Part shown: in pieces, positions 1-11,200 of the stretch
Layout of the letters: each line of letters opens with the position of its first letter
Numbering within the stretch: the stretch's first letter is position 1
NCBI GenBank assembly: GCA_958450325.1
Contig: OY288245.1
Span: 66,699,441 to 66,763,440, forward strand
Reading direction: 5' to 3'
DNA: 64,000 nt
Source: Agrostemma githago
Taxonomy: Eukaryota; Streptophyta; Magnoliopsida; Caryophyllales; Caryophyllaceae
Notes under the pieces: model-generated
Told to the model about the DNA's origin: nothing
Database searches by the model: none
Seen by the model: only the letters and a program-made list of their open reading frames with translations
Made by a program: the position numbers and the translations under genes

Positions 1-1
1 C

Positions 2-595
2 GAGGTGATCAAGCTAGACTACTACGACAGCCACAAAAACTGCAAGGCCATACTGTTCAAATGTGATTGGATCGACAACTCCCCGCACGGAGTCACTGTT
101 CATGAGAACTACAATCTTGTGGATGTCGACCTGACTAGAAAACTGCGAGGGCACAACCCTTTTGTGTTGGCGTATCAAGTCGATCAAGTCTGCTATGCAC
201 CTTACCCAAAGGGAAAAAAGAGTACGAATTGGTCTGCGGTTTTCAAAATCAAGGCAAGATCACAAGTTGATAATTCTATCATTGACGATGACGTCTACCA
301 AGAGAGTGTGGTTGGTAATAATCAGCCGATGTCATCAACTCTGATCGAAGACACTGACGTCAATGAAGAAGAATATGTAGTCGAAGTTGCTGGTGCTGTA
401 GGGGAGGACGACGAGTTTGCCGACTGGATTGTTCCTGAGGGAGAGGGTGATGAGGACGACGACTTGGTCATCGACGATGAAGATGATGGTGATGAGGTGA
501 ATACTGATTGGGACGATGATGATGAAGACGGGGACGAGGGGTTCATTGAACCGCACACCGACGCGGACAGTGACAGTGACAGTGACGATAATTAG
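2..595 (+). CDS. CACTA transposase C-terminal part (DUF4216 region), 5' truncated by window edge
   Basis: This is an open frame of about 198 codons that enters from outside the window and ends with TAG at 593-595. The first ~85 residues match the DUF4216 pattern found at the C-terminus of plant TNP2/TNPD-type CACTA transposases: a hydrophobic core (AILFKCDWID), then NPFVLAYQVDQVCYAPYP, then a VFKIKARS strand. The remaining ~100 residues are very acidic, with runs of D and E and a final SDSDSDD tail. The catalytic domain (Transposase_21) must lie upstream of the window, so integrity of the whole protein is unknown. It would act in the nucleus, binding and cutting the element ends. The gene immediately downstream is the second CACTA gene. 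Confidence 0.85.
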   Translation, partial: EVIKLDYYDSHKNCKAILFKCDWIDNSPHGVTVHENYNLVDVDLTRKLRGHNPFVLAYQVDQVCYAPYPKGKKSTNWSAVFKIKARSQVDNSIIDDDVYQESVVGNNQPMSSTLIEDTDVNEEEYVVEVAGAVGEDDEFADWIVPEGEGDEDDDLVIDDEDDGDEVNTDWDDDDEDGDEGFIEPHTDADSDSDSDDN

Positions 596-764
596 CAATT
601 ATGTAGTTGTTTGTATCTTATTCGCATAAGTTGTAATTTAATTTGTTGTAATTTAATTATTTGTAATTGAAGACTATTTTGGTACTTAATGAAATTCCTG
701 CTTTACCCTAAACGAACTGACTCTACAGTTTAACTTTGCGCAAACATATTTTGTAGACGTGATT

Positions 765-2260
765 ATGGCAGGTAGCAGCGAGATGCTGACGGGAGGCAGC
801 AGCCATGGTGACCACATGGAGGAGGACGTGCCTAGGACTCCTGTCATACATGGTGTGGACGCTGTCCAGGAAGTCGGGGCGACGATCTACGTTGCCACGC
901 CTGGGAAAGAGTTCCTTTCACGGCAGAAAGTGAGGGGAGCTAGTTGGTGAGTTTTAGTTGTTGTAACCAGTTCTTTTCTAAATTTTCACTCATTTATTTG
1001 CTTCACATTATCATAATTGACTTGTGTAGGTGGGACGACAAGAAGTACTCGGATTATTTGCGGGATTCCGTACTAATGACGTATGCGTCCACGCCTGGCG
1101 CCTACCGTAGCTGGACGGAGGCACCACCGGAAGCTCGGGATGCGATGTATATGCACTTCGCGGTAATTACCTCGTCTGTGTTTCTAAGGTTTTCGTTGCA
1201 CGATTTATACATTCAATTGTCGCTAACGAATCTTTTTTTTTGACAAACAGAGGAGAGTGTGTATAGACCTGGGGTACGACCTCAGGTCGGATTTTGAGAC
1301 TCGGATAAAGAAGAAGATAACCGACCTCTTCCAGCGAGCTGTTCCGAGGGTCGACAAGGCGGACTGGATTCCGCAAGAGAAGTGGGAGATATTGAAGAAG
1401 AACGCTGCCGACCCAGCTTTCAAGAAGAAATCGGCGATTAAGTCGTCGAACAGGAGAGGTGGGCAGGTGGACGGGGTGGCGAAACCCACCAGCTGCCTCG
1501 GAAGTAGGAGTGCAGCAACAGCCTTCGCGGCGTTGGTAAGTGCTTATAAAACAAGTAAAAAGTTTGAGTATAATTCAACATATACTATTGGTAAATAAAT
1601 GCTGAAAGTTTTAACACTGTTATATGAAGGGCCCAACTGCAACCCCGGTCGAGCTCTTGGAGAAGACGAAGAAGGGGAAAGACGGCAAGTGGATAGACCC
1701 TAGAGGACCGGAGATCGTGGTGAGTAGTAGTAATGTTTTTAAAAAATATACTAGGCACGAAAATTACGACGTGATAGTATGTGTTCTAAAAGTTGTAACA
1801 CTATTTCATGTTGCTGTTTCAGGAGAACTATCAGAGAGCGGTGGAGGAGGCACGCGCCTCTGATCAGGCACCCAACACGCTGAAGATCTTCCACGTTGTG
1901 ACGGGTGGCTATAACCAGAAGGGACGGTTCTGGGGGATAGGGAATGCGGCGAAACAGCTCTTTCGCCCATGCTTGAACCGAGGTAAGGAGGTATCTGCGG
2001 ACACGTACCTCCCTACCGCCACCTCGCAGGAACGCACACTCAACGAGCGTATGGAAGATAAATTCCAAAGACAAGAAGAGCGTCTGAAGACATTGGAGAA
2101 GAGGTGCGAAGAGCAGGACCAGTTTATTCAGTTCATGAGGGAACGGTTCTCCATGGGGAACGAGGGATGCGGTGGAGGGCCACGCATGACTAGGCGCGAC
2201 GATGACGACAACAACGATGGTCATCCCTTTGGATCGGAGCACATCGAGTCTCTTTCTTAG
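765..2260 (+). CDS. TNPA-like CACTA protein (Transposase_24 family), 5 exons
   Basis: Five exons join in frame: 765-946, 1030-1162, 1251-1535, 1630-1719 and 1823-2260, all with GT-AG borders, giving 375 residues. The start is the ATG at 765. Residues ~60-230 resemble the plant Transposase_24 (PF03004) family: a W-rich segment (SWWDDKKYSDYL), then RRVCIDLGYDLRSDFETRIKK, W..P..KWEIL, and a K/S/N-rich stretch with NRRGGQ. The C-terminal part contains a heptad-like coiled coil (ERMEDKFQRQEERLKTLEKR) and an R/D-rich tail. In maize Spm the equivalent TNPA protein binds the subterminal motifs and helps pair the ends; here the candidate binding sites are the repeats at 2607-3175. No disabling mutation is visible. 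The exon 4 acceptor (GAAG at 1626-1629) is the least certain junction. Confidence 0.82.
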
Positions 2261-2606
2261 GTAGTTCAGCTCCCTTATGTTACTTGTTTACACTTTGATT
2301 ACATTGTGTGTATATATATTTTACCAACTCCTAGCGCTGGTTGTCTTGTTTACACTCTGGTTGAATTCTGAACCTAGAAACGGTTGTCTTTGTAATATTT
2401 TCATTTTCTATAACATTACATTAGTTTATGTTTGTGTCGTTTTGTGGAGATTTGTGAAGAAGAGAGCTTTGATTGGAGTTATTGATGGATTTTGGTTTAG
2501 GATGTGCTGCTGTGGTTTGTTGTAGGGGTGGGTTGTTTATTTGCAGGTTGTTTTATTTCGCGCGTATGGGGAGCTGAAAACAAAGAAACGATTTTTTTTG
2601 TTAATA

Positions 2607-2990
2607 GGCTTTGCGTGGGATTAGCCGACGCAAAGTCATAGTTTTTGTTGACTTTGCGTCGGCTAATCCCACGCAAAGCCCCACAGTCAAATGTCAGTCA
2701 ATGGCTTTGCGTGGGATTAGCCGACGCAAAGTCAACAAAAACTATGACTTTGCGTCGGCTAATCCCACGCAAACCCATTGACTGAGATCTGACTATGGGG
2801 CTTTGCGTGGGATTAGCCGACGCAAAGTCAAAAATTCTGTTGACTTTGCGTCGGCTAATCCCACGCAAAGTCCCTCAGTCAGATCTCAGACAATGGCTTT
2901 GCGTGGGATTAGCCGACGCAAAGTCAAAAATTCTGTTGACTTTGCGTCGGCTAATCCCACGCAAAACCCGTTGACAGGACGTTGACCTCC
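2607..2990. repeat. Four-unit 96-bp tandem array, each unit a long palindrome (CACTA subterminal repeats)
   Basis: GGCTTTGCGTGGGATTAGCC begins at 2607, 2703, 2799 and 2895, exactly 96 bp apart. In each unit this arm (about 31-32 nt, reading on into GACGCAAAGTCA) is followed after a short AT-rich spacer by its near-perfect reverse complement, so every unit can fold into a hairpin. Unit linkers vary slightly. The position just inside the transposon end fits subterminal transposase-binding repeats. The open frames running through it are by-products of the repeat. Confidence 0.95.
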
Positions 2991-3190
2991 ATGTGTTCGC
3001 ATCGGAGCGGCCGACGCAAGCCGACGCAAATACTATGCGTCGGATTAGCCGATGCAAAAAAAAAAAATTGCGTCAAAATATTACGTCGGTCGTTTGCATC
3101 GGCTAATCCGACGCAATTTGCATTTTGCGTCGGATATTGTCATTTTGCGTCGGATTTGTCCGACGCAATTCGGGCTCGATTTTTGTAGTG
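2991..3190. repeat. Diverged CACTA subterminal repeats and terminal inverted repeat
   Basis: Shorter, mixed-orientation copies of the motif TGCGTCGG(A)TTAGCC occur here (about 3004-3170), with an A-run at about 3055-3067. The element ends with TTTTTGTAGTG at 3180-3190, the CACTA-type terminal sequence. Confidence 0.9.
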
Positions 3191-4478
3191 ATCCCCAACT
3201 CCTCGCCGGCACACCGTCCAACACTCTGACCCTTTGTCCCCACCACGTCCTCCCCCTCACACCCCTCACCCCAACAACCACTTCGTGGCCTCCCTATACC
3301 TCGTCGTCCCAACGCCTCCCTTGAAGTCGTCGGTCATCGTCTTTCCCCTGAGACTTGTCATTCCGTCACCCTCATCACCTGACACTCGCCGGCGTATTCT
3401 TCACCCTCACCCATCAACAATCCACCCAAACCCTAATTGAAAAAAATAAAATCGAATAAGAATAATAATAATAATAATAAGAATAAAAGTCTACTAAATT
3501 CAATTGTAAAACTAATAAATTAACGAATCGAAAATGATCCCTTCTTTCATGTGCGAAATAGAATCCATATAATCGTAAAATTCGACTAAATCGGTTACGA
3601 GTATGTTTTAAGAGAGATGAAAAGGGGAGGCATGTGTTTTACTATTATGAATGGGAAGGGTAATAACGGAAAAATCAATGACAAAATGTGTACAGCGTAG
3701 TAATTTCCATATATGATTTAGCAACTCCGAAAAACTATAGCAAATCTCAAAGTCAAGAACTTGAAAATCTTACAGTAGTATTTTTCATCATTTTTTTTGG
3801 GTGAAATGTGAGTTATATTCATCAAAATAATAGATTTTACAAAATATATTGTATCCTAACAACGAAATCACATCAGCCAATACCGAACAAAGAATGCGAG
3901 GCAAATAAAAAAACTTAGAGATTATATCCGATCCTCCTAAGATAGTCAATATCTTCAGAGGTAATATTCTCCAAATCTTTTGCTTTGATTCTGATCCGAA
4001 CTGAGTTGATGATACTCCAGCATAAACACTAGCAGTGGGAATTGAGCACGGGTTGATAAGACAAGGGCAATTCATATACCATCCCTACCACTATAACACT
4101 TTACATTTGATTGATGCTTAAATCTGCTAACAACTACATTTGATTGATGCTTAAGACAAGGGTATTTTTCATCATTTGCAGCAAGAAAATCAACTAAATT
4201 GATGCTTAAATCTGCTAACAAAGATAAAAGAGAAGTTATAAGTGACAATTTCATGAGAAAATACATAAAAATGATGGGACCCATGGGACGATGGCTCGGG
4301 TTTGGGTCTCATAACTTAAACCCAGACCCGGACCCATGTTTTTTAAGGCCCAGACCCGACCAGTGCCCATTGGGTCCGAAAATATGGGCTCATTAGACCC
4401 ACCCCATTAGGGTCCTGGACCTACTGTCATTCCTAGCTGACACTGATCGGGTATGCAAGTCTCGAACGCATGTTTTGG
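3191..4478. other. Intergenic, no gene seen
   Basis: No supportable gene. A C-rich stretch (3191-3435) is followed by AT-rich DNA with a short AAT microsatellite (3464-3482). On the minus strand 3790-4080 is weakly reminiscent of the decayed 3' end of a LINE (ATTCATCAAAATAATAG near 3817), but this is not secure. From about 4290, GGGTCTC/GACCC-rich sequence looks like a decayed inverted-repeat element. It resumes after the MITE at 4943, so the MITE probably landed inside it. Confidence 0.4.
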
Positions 4479-4486
4479 GCTGGAGC

Positions 4487-4934
4487 CAGTGGCGGACGCA
4501 AGATTTTCGAATACTGGGGGCACAAAAAAAATCTCGGATTTCGTGAGTTGTTATATATATTACCACTATGTCATTTCTCTATTTATAATATTCTTGGAAA
4601 AAGTAAAATTTAATTATTAAAGCTACTACGGAGTACATTATTAATCTACCAAAAATATTAAAAAAATTACGATGATTATTTTGCATAAATCACCTATAGT
4701 AATAGATTAGAAGGTAAATTAGTGACTTATAAAAATGGTTCAAATATATTTAACTTTCATTATAATCAAACATTTGTGGCTGTTGGATTGGTTAACTTGC
4801 TAGTGTTTCTTACTAGAGACCCGGGTTTGACTCCTTTTAACAAGCTTTCGAACCCAGGATTCTTTAAGGAGTAGTGGAGTACTTATTTGTTACAAACAGG
4901 ATGGGGGTCACGTGCCTCCCTAGATCCGCCAGTG
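4487..4934. mobile_element. hAT-type MITE with 8-bp target duplication
   Basis: The 448-bp element starts CAGTGGCGGACG and ends with TCCGCCAGTG; the reverse complement of its right end is CACTGGCGGATC. It is bounded by GCTGGAGC (4479-4486) and GCTGAAGC (4935-4942), an 8-bp target duplication with one mismatch, as expected for hAT insertions. It has no coding capacity. Positions ~4780-4860 contain a tRNA-like A-box (TTGGTTAACTTG) and B-box-like (GGGTTTGACTCC) pair. Confidence 0.8.
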
Positions 4935-4942
4935 GCTGAAGC

Positions 4943-5250
4943 GGGTTAGAGCTGGGTTTGACGGGTCGACACAATAGATCCGGGAGGCGGTCCGTTACCG
5001 GGTCAGGGTTGACCGGAAGGTTTGAGCAAGACTAAATGGGGACATAGTCGGTGATAAACCGTCCTGGCAAAAGAATAGTGGAGCTTAATCCACGTAGATG
5101 GATAAATTGTTGGCGGACAGATTCCCACCTCCGTCCCTCCTTCTTTGTTCCTAAACTAAACGATAGTATTGCACTCGTTCTCTTCTTCTTATCTTTCACC
5201 AAAAACTTCCCACCCAAGTTCCGTCTCACTCATTCATCTATCTTACGCAG
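4943..5250 (+). promoter_or_regulatory. Upstream region and 5' UTR of the LETM1-like gene
   Basis: This 308-bp stretch separates the hAT MITE from the first coding ATG. It includes CT-rich DNA (5120-5240: CCTCCGTCCCTCC, TCTCTTCTTCTT), common in plant 5' UTRs. I see no convincing TATA box, so the transcription start is not placed. The MITE therefore lies within the likely promoter. Confidence 0.4.
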
Positions 5251-8200
5251 ATGTCCACTAAACTTCATCACCATTGCTTTTTATCTCCAAGGTCTGTCTT
5301 CCCCCTCAATTCCTTCATTTGCGATGTTCTACGCACTAAACTATGGCGCTGTTTTTTTTTTTTATTAGGGTTTTTAGTAGAGCATGTGAACTGAATTGGC
5401 TGTTTAAATTGTCGTTTTTGCTACAATTTAGGTATGTTAGTTTATATGATTGATTATTGGTAGTAGTAGTTGATGTGCGTATGAGTTGAGAGATTAATTT
5501 TGAGTACAGTATAATTTTTGATCGAGCTTTTCAGAAGCAATCTAAATACTTTTCGTTGATATCTGCTGAGATGGATTTTTGAATCGTAGTTTTGTTCACC
5601 GGGAGGCGTTTTTGTAGTTGACAGACACTAGACAGTTAATGAGGTTAGTTTTGATGTTGGTGATATGAATTGGAACAGGATTGGCTTTTTATTAATTGCA
5701 ATCATTGAGAGATGAAGCATGTTCTTTCTTGTACAAGGAAAATAGATGTTTTTTGTGAAGGATGTCATGGATGGTGTCGTCATAAACATGAAGGATGGTG
5801 CATAAGATGTGCGTAGAATGTATCAAAGCTCGGATAAATCAAAGATCATACTCACTATACTACAAGTTGCGTACATGAGAAATGAAATGGGTGACTTTGG
5901 CAAGCGTGCCTGACCTGTATTTGATTTAGATTAGCCAGATTAATAAAAAGAAAGAAATCAACACTTACTATTTCGTGTTGCTATAAAACAAAGTTGGGTC
6001 TAGGGTATAATCGTTAGACTAGCTACTATGTGTCATCGTTAGCCCAAGTCCTATAGGGTAATCGTTAGCCTACTAGTAGGTAGAGCAAGGCTAAATTTAG
6101 GATAAACTAGCGATGTAAGATGTCGTGCGCCTTGGAGACCACGGGATGTCCTTGTATAAAAGAAGATCATTGTCATAGTTAGTTTTTTAAGTGCAAAGTC
6201 TCTTTCACTATACTCGAGCATTTAACTGTATCTTAGAAATTTAAAAGAAGTGCTTACTATTTTCTGACTTGTTTCCTATTGGCAGCACTTCTACCCGGTT
6301 ATCTGTTTGCAAATCAAGTAAAGTCCAGATTTTGTACAGGGTGGTTGATTTAGATCTGGCAGATCGCACTGTTATTGGGAAGACTTTCGTGAAATGTACA
6401 GAGCGTGAAAACAGAAATTATAGATTTAGTTGTAGGTATTTGAGGGTTCGTAAACAAACACTATTTTCTCACAAATTAGGAAGAACTGGGAACTTCATTC
6501 AGTTTGCTTCTGCTGATGATGGTGTAAAAGTCAATGGGAATCCTAAAGCTAACATGAGCAGAGATGTTGAAGCAATGAGAATGAGACTTGATCAAGCACT
6601 GGAAAATGAAGACTATAATGACGGTCTTGTGCAATCTTTATATGATGCAGCCAGAGTTTTTGAACTGTCAATAAAAGAAAAAAGTTCACTATGGAAAATA
6701 CCCTGGTTTTCAGCAGCATGGCTGGGTGTTGACAAAAATGCATGGGCAAAGGCAATATCATATCAGGTTGCCATGGAAGGTTCATTAGATGTTGGATTCA
6801 TTTTATAAAATCTAGGTTTTTTTTTGCATTGTGAGAATCTATAAAAGAATATCCTTTCTAATTTACGTGATAGTAAGTCAATCAATGTAGGTTGGGTCAC
6901 TGCAGTCATTTACTTTTCAGTAGTAGTTCTTTTTTGCTTTGTTATCCTGTCATGTATCAAAGTAGGTTTCCTGTCGAGAGATGGTCTTGCAAATGATCTT
7001 TAGAACATGGATGATGTCATAGGCTAAATCTTACGTGAAATCATATAAGAATGTGGGCTATTTGCCTGTTTTTGCCGTAATTTGTTATTTGTATGAAGCA
7101 ATATTATTTGAAGTCCGGAGAAAATGACTAAATTAATTCTTCGACCAATGTTACAGATATACTGAGGATGTAAGAACTGCTGTTCACTATGTTCTTATTA
7201 TTCTTTAGGCCTGTCATCGCTACACTAATCCAGATCTTCGATTGAGCGTATGATGCTACGTGATGGGCTTTTAAACTCTTCATTTGCTGATTTTCTATCT
7301 TCTGTCTACACGGCTTTTGCTATGAAGGAGGTAGGGGGAGGAATTGAATGAGAAAAAGATACAATTTTTAAACGTCTGTCCAGTCATAGTTGAATCCTTT
7401 TTGCTCTGTTACTGACAGTAAAATTGTTTCAGATAGATATGAAATTTGCGTTTCTATGAGGAGGACTCATAGGCTATAGCTGCATTACATGTGAAAGTTG
7501 CACATTCCTGCTTTTTTTGGTGTTCAATCTCAGTTTCCTCGACACCTTTATTAGGTTTGTACAATTTACTTTTCAGGCATCTGTCTATGCGTTGTTGCAA
7601 GCTGCACATGAAGTTGCGTCACGCGGGGATGGAGGAGATAAGGAAGTACATGTTGTTGTCCAAAGAAGGTAGTTCCCTCTTTTATATGCTTGCACATTAC
7701 AAGTGGTACTAGATGGTGTCTCTGTCTTCATCAAGTCTCTCAATCAAGTTTTACAGCAATAATTGTTGCGGAGACTTAGATATAAATAATTGTTGTAGAG
7801 ACGTAAATTTAAATAGCTACGGAGTATAATGGTAGGTTTGAACTTCGAACATGATAGGATCATTTTTTCCTCTTATTTTTTTTGGATGTGGGGAGGGGTT
7901 TGTGTTGAAGGACGTATATCACATGTAAAGGCATTTTTTGAATATCTGTCCTGTACTTGGTAGTTGCTGTTTGAGTTGAATTTAACATTTAGAGTTGAAA
8001 TTTAAAATCTGCTCATATAAGAACAACTTCCTACCATGCACCAGCCAAATTATACCTTCCCCGCCCTGTTCTTGCCTGCATGACGCCGCATTGACTAGTT
8101 TCTACTCCCTGCACAAGACTGCTAAGTTAGCTCTGATTTTGATTTTATTTTTATGCAATTAATACGGACTTGGAGATTTTGAATAGTTCATTTGTCTTCT

Positions 8201-11200
8201 ATTCTGTGCAATAGTACAAAATTCTTAATGTTTTATGAGTCATTCCCCCTTTTTTGACTCTTAAAAGAAGTGAATTTTGTAAATGACACATGGAGTTAAG
8301 TAAGCTAATTATGTCTCCTGGACATTTTTTTTATCAAATTGTGGTTTAAATTAAAGTATTTTTTTCTGTTAGGGTTTCATATTTACTTTATAAAAGAATT
8401 GAATCAAAAAGTTTTTTTTTTTCAAGTGAACTAGTTTTGTACCCGTGCTATGCACAGACTTTTTTAGTTATCACCTATCGTGTGTGTATTAAATTGATAT
8501 TGTTGTTTCATATTATAAATTGTGGATAGAAATTTGGGGTTGGTAGAAGAAGTTGTTTTTAACTGAAATTTTGGTAGGATATATACTAGCCGAAATTAAA
8601 AGTGACTTTTTGGTTTATCGAACACCTAATGTAATAGGACTATAAAGTAATTATGTGTGCAAGGAAAGCACGATTTTCGTAAATATATTTTGTATAAGCA
8701 ACAATATTTTTTTATTTTGAATTTCTCTTTTCTAAAGTAGTTATTTTTTAATTAGTAAACATTCATTGGCGAAGAGCAATACAGTGAAAAAATAGAAAAT
8801 GAAAATTCTAGGGGATTTAAGTATTTAACTAACTTTGAAACAAACAAAGTACAATAATACCCTAAAGATAAATGAAGTTTGAATAAAAAATGTCAATCTC
8901 TTTATTTCTTAGAGAAAGATGATAATTTGTTACGAGTATTAGCCTGCTTATTTGTCCATCGAATTGGAATGTTTCAATATTCTCCTCTATTCTCCTCTTT
9001 ATTAGAATTTAGAATGTCCATCAAGAGTGAGTGATTATTAGAATTTAGAATTTCTGGTATTTATCAGTGAGTGGACCTTCTTTCTTATTTTGATCCACTC
9101 GGGTAACTAAAGTGAGTCTCTAGCTGACCTTCTGCTAGTGCAAACTAAGTAATAGTGGAAATAGTCAAGTGATGGAGTAGCTCATACGCTTCTATATTTT
9201 CTGAGTCCTAGGTCCTTGATAGTGAAGCAGGCCTTGGCCCTTGCTTTACCCCTCTTTCGCCAACGAAATAGTTTGTAGCGCTAGAGTAGTTATGGTGAGC
9301 TCCGCAACTAATTTGGCTGGGTGATACTAAGGCCTGCTTCTTATCAGTAGTTTTCCTAAAGGATCATATTTTGTAGGCGGGCTTCATTTCTTTTATCATT
9401 TTTTTCTTTTGAGCAGCCCTGTGTATTTTTCATTGAGCTTTAAGGTGCTGGACTTTTCACATATCTTTTTGCTTTATGGTGATGCAGCTTGTTACGGCTG
9501 TCTACCCCTTTGGAAAGTACAATCAGGGAGAAATTATCTGGCAAGCAGCCTCAACTTCTTGAATGGTTTTGGTCTGAACAAATACCGGTTGTTGTAACAA
9601 CATTTGTAAATCACTTTGAAAGAGATCCTCGTTTCAAGGCCGCCACAATGTATGTGATCACCCTCTATTTAAATTATGTATATTGTTGATAGTTTGCTGG
9701 TCTGCTCGTGAATCTGTTGTAGGTATTAAAACTAGATGACTTTGTCTCAGGAATGGCAAAATAACATCTTCTGGGTCAGATAATGCCGGAGATATGTCAC
9801 TCCTTGTTCTAGGTTTGGTCTGTGCGTCAGTGATAACAAAGATTGGGCCAGCAAAGGTTTCTTGTTCACAGTTCTTCTCCATGATCCCCGGTGTAACTGG
9901 TAGTTTGATGGACGTTCTAGTTGGTCTTGTTCCTATACATGAAGCTTATCATACTGCAAAGGAAATTGGTTTACAGAGAGAATTCTTGGTTCATTTTGGA
10001 CCGAGAGCTGCAGCTTGTGGGGTAACTGGTGATTGCTCAATTGATGAGATGATATTTTGGGTTGATCTTGCGCAGAAGCAGCTGCAAAGAGCTATTGATA
10101 GAGAGAAAATATGGTCAAAACTCACCACATCAGAAAGTATTGAAGTGAGTAACACTCAGAGTAACTTTTATGTTTGTTTGAATAAACGTTTAGCTGCATG
10201 CCTGAATGATATTTTATGTATGAGGCTGTCTTATACCGTTTAAACTGCAAGTATACACGGATATGTAAGTTTTATATGGGCAATTGAGATTGAAGGATAT
10301 TGGAGTGCTGGGCGCATATTAGAATGTAGGCAGAGTGGCAGACTAAGTTTGTAGTATCGTTTTTTCCTCTCCCTGTTTCCTGCCACTTTTTCTCTCCTTC
10401 AAAAATTATTTGGGACGATGTTAACTTCTAAAAGGGTTGAGGTCTGGTTGAAGAGGAGTTTTAGAGTTTGGAGAAATTTCACCTTTACTACCATTAATTT
10501 ATAGAAGTTTAAAAGGAATTTTTCTTGGTGTGTGACTTTCAGAGCTATATTTTTTGTATATATTTTTGGAAAAGGTAAGTTCTCATTATTGTCCTCCCAA
10601 CTTCACAAATTAAATCAATCTCATTTAGAACAGTAACAGCTCAGATCTAAACAAAGAACATCCCCAAGTTGTTAGATTATCTATCCATCTTCTGTTCATC
10701 AGATGCTTCCCTGCAGGATTGCTTCCTTTCAGTCTGATGAGTAGTTCTTTTTTTCACCTGCTTACACACTATTCCAGGTTCCTCAATTCTACACACATTT
10801 CTGCTCCTCCAATTCTGATAGATAAAAGTGATTCACACCCCTTTGGCCCTTGCTACAATCTGTTTAATCGTAAGGAAATCTTCAAACACTCAAAATGAGA
10901 CATAAGGGCGTCGAAGTGAATTGATACAGCCTTTACCACGCCTTCCCTTTTAGTTTTCAGCCTTCTCTTTCCTATATTGGGTTCCGTCTGATTATTTTTC
11001 TTTTTATTTGTCTGAAGTATCTAAGTATTGCTTTCACCATCAACATCACATGATGTAATTGTGATTGGATCTGGTTAGTAGTATACATTTCCTAGTGTGT
11101 GTGTGGATCAGTTAAACTTTCATTTCTTTTCGTTTACCTGATTGTTTTGGTGGTTTAGTATTGACTTTCATAATTGCTGATGGGACATATGTTTGCTAAG

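Larger units (their letters stand above)
1..3190 (+). mobile_element. CACTA (En/Spm) DNA transposon, right-hand part
   Basis: The window opens inside a CACTA element. Three things support this. A transposase C-terminus (2-595) is followed by a Transposase_24/TNPA-like gene (765-2260), the usual two-gene order. Next come dense subterminal repeats built on the core GCGTCGGATTAGCC (2607-3175). The sequence TTTTTGTAGTG ends at 3190, which is the inverse of the canonical CACTACAAAAA terminus. The left end lies outside the window, so the 3-bp target duplication (expected to match ATC at 3191-3193) cannot be checked. The stretches 596-764 and 2261-2600 hold no gene that I can support. The open frames of the second gene suggest fairly recent activity. 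Confidence 0.92.

Noticed and set aside
322..598. Minus-strand S/T-rich ORFs at the left edge
   Set aside because: They are shadows of the D/E-rich tail of the CACTA transposase on the plus strand.
2803..3057. Open frames on both strands (RGISRRKVKNSVDFASANPTQ-like) suggesting a repeat protein
   Set aside because: They are translations of the 96-bp palindromic transposon repeats; the same peptide appears on both strands because the units are palindromes.
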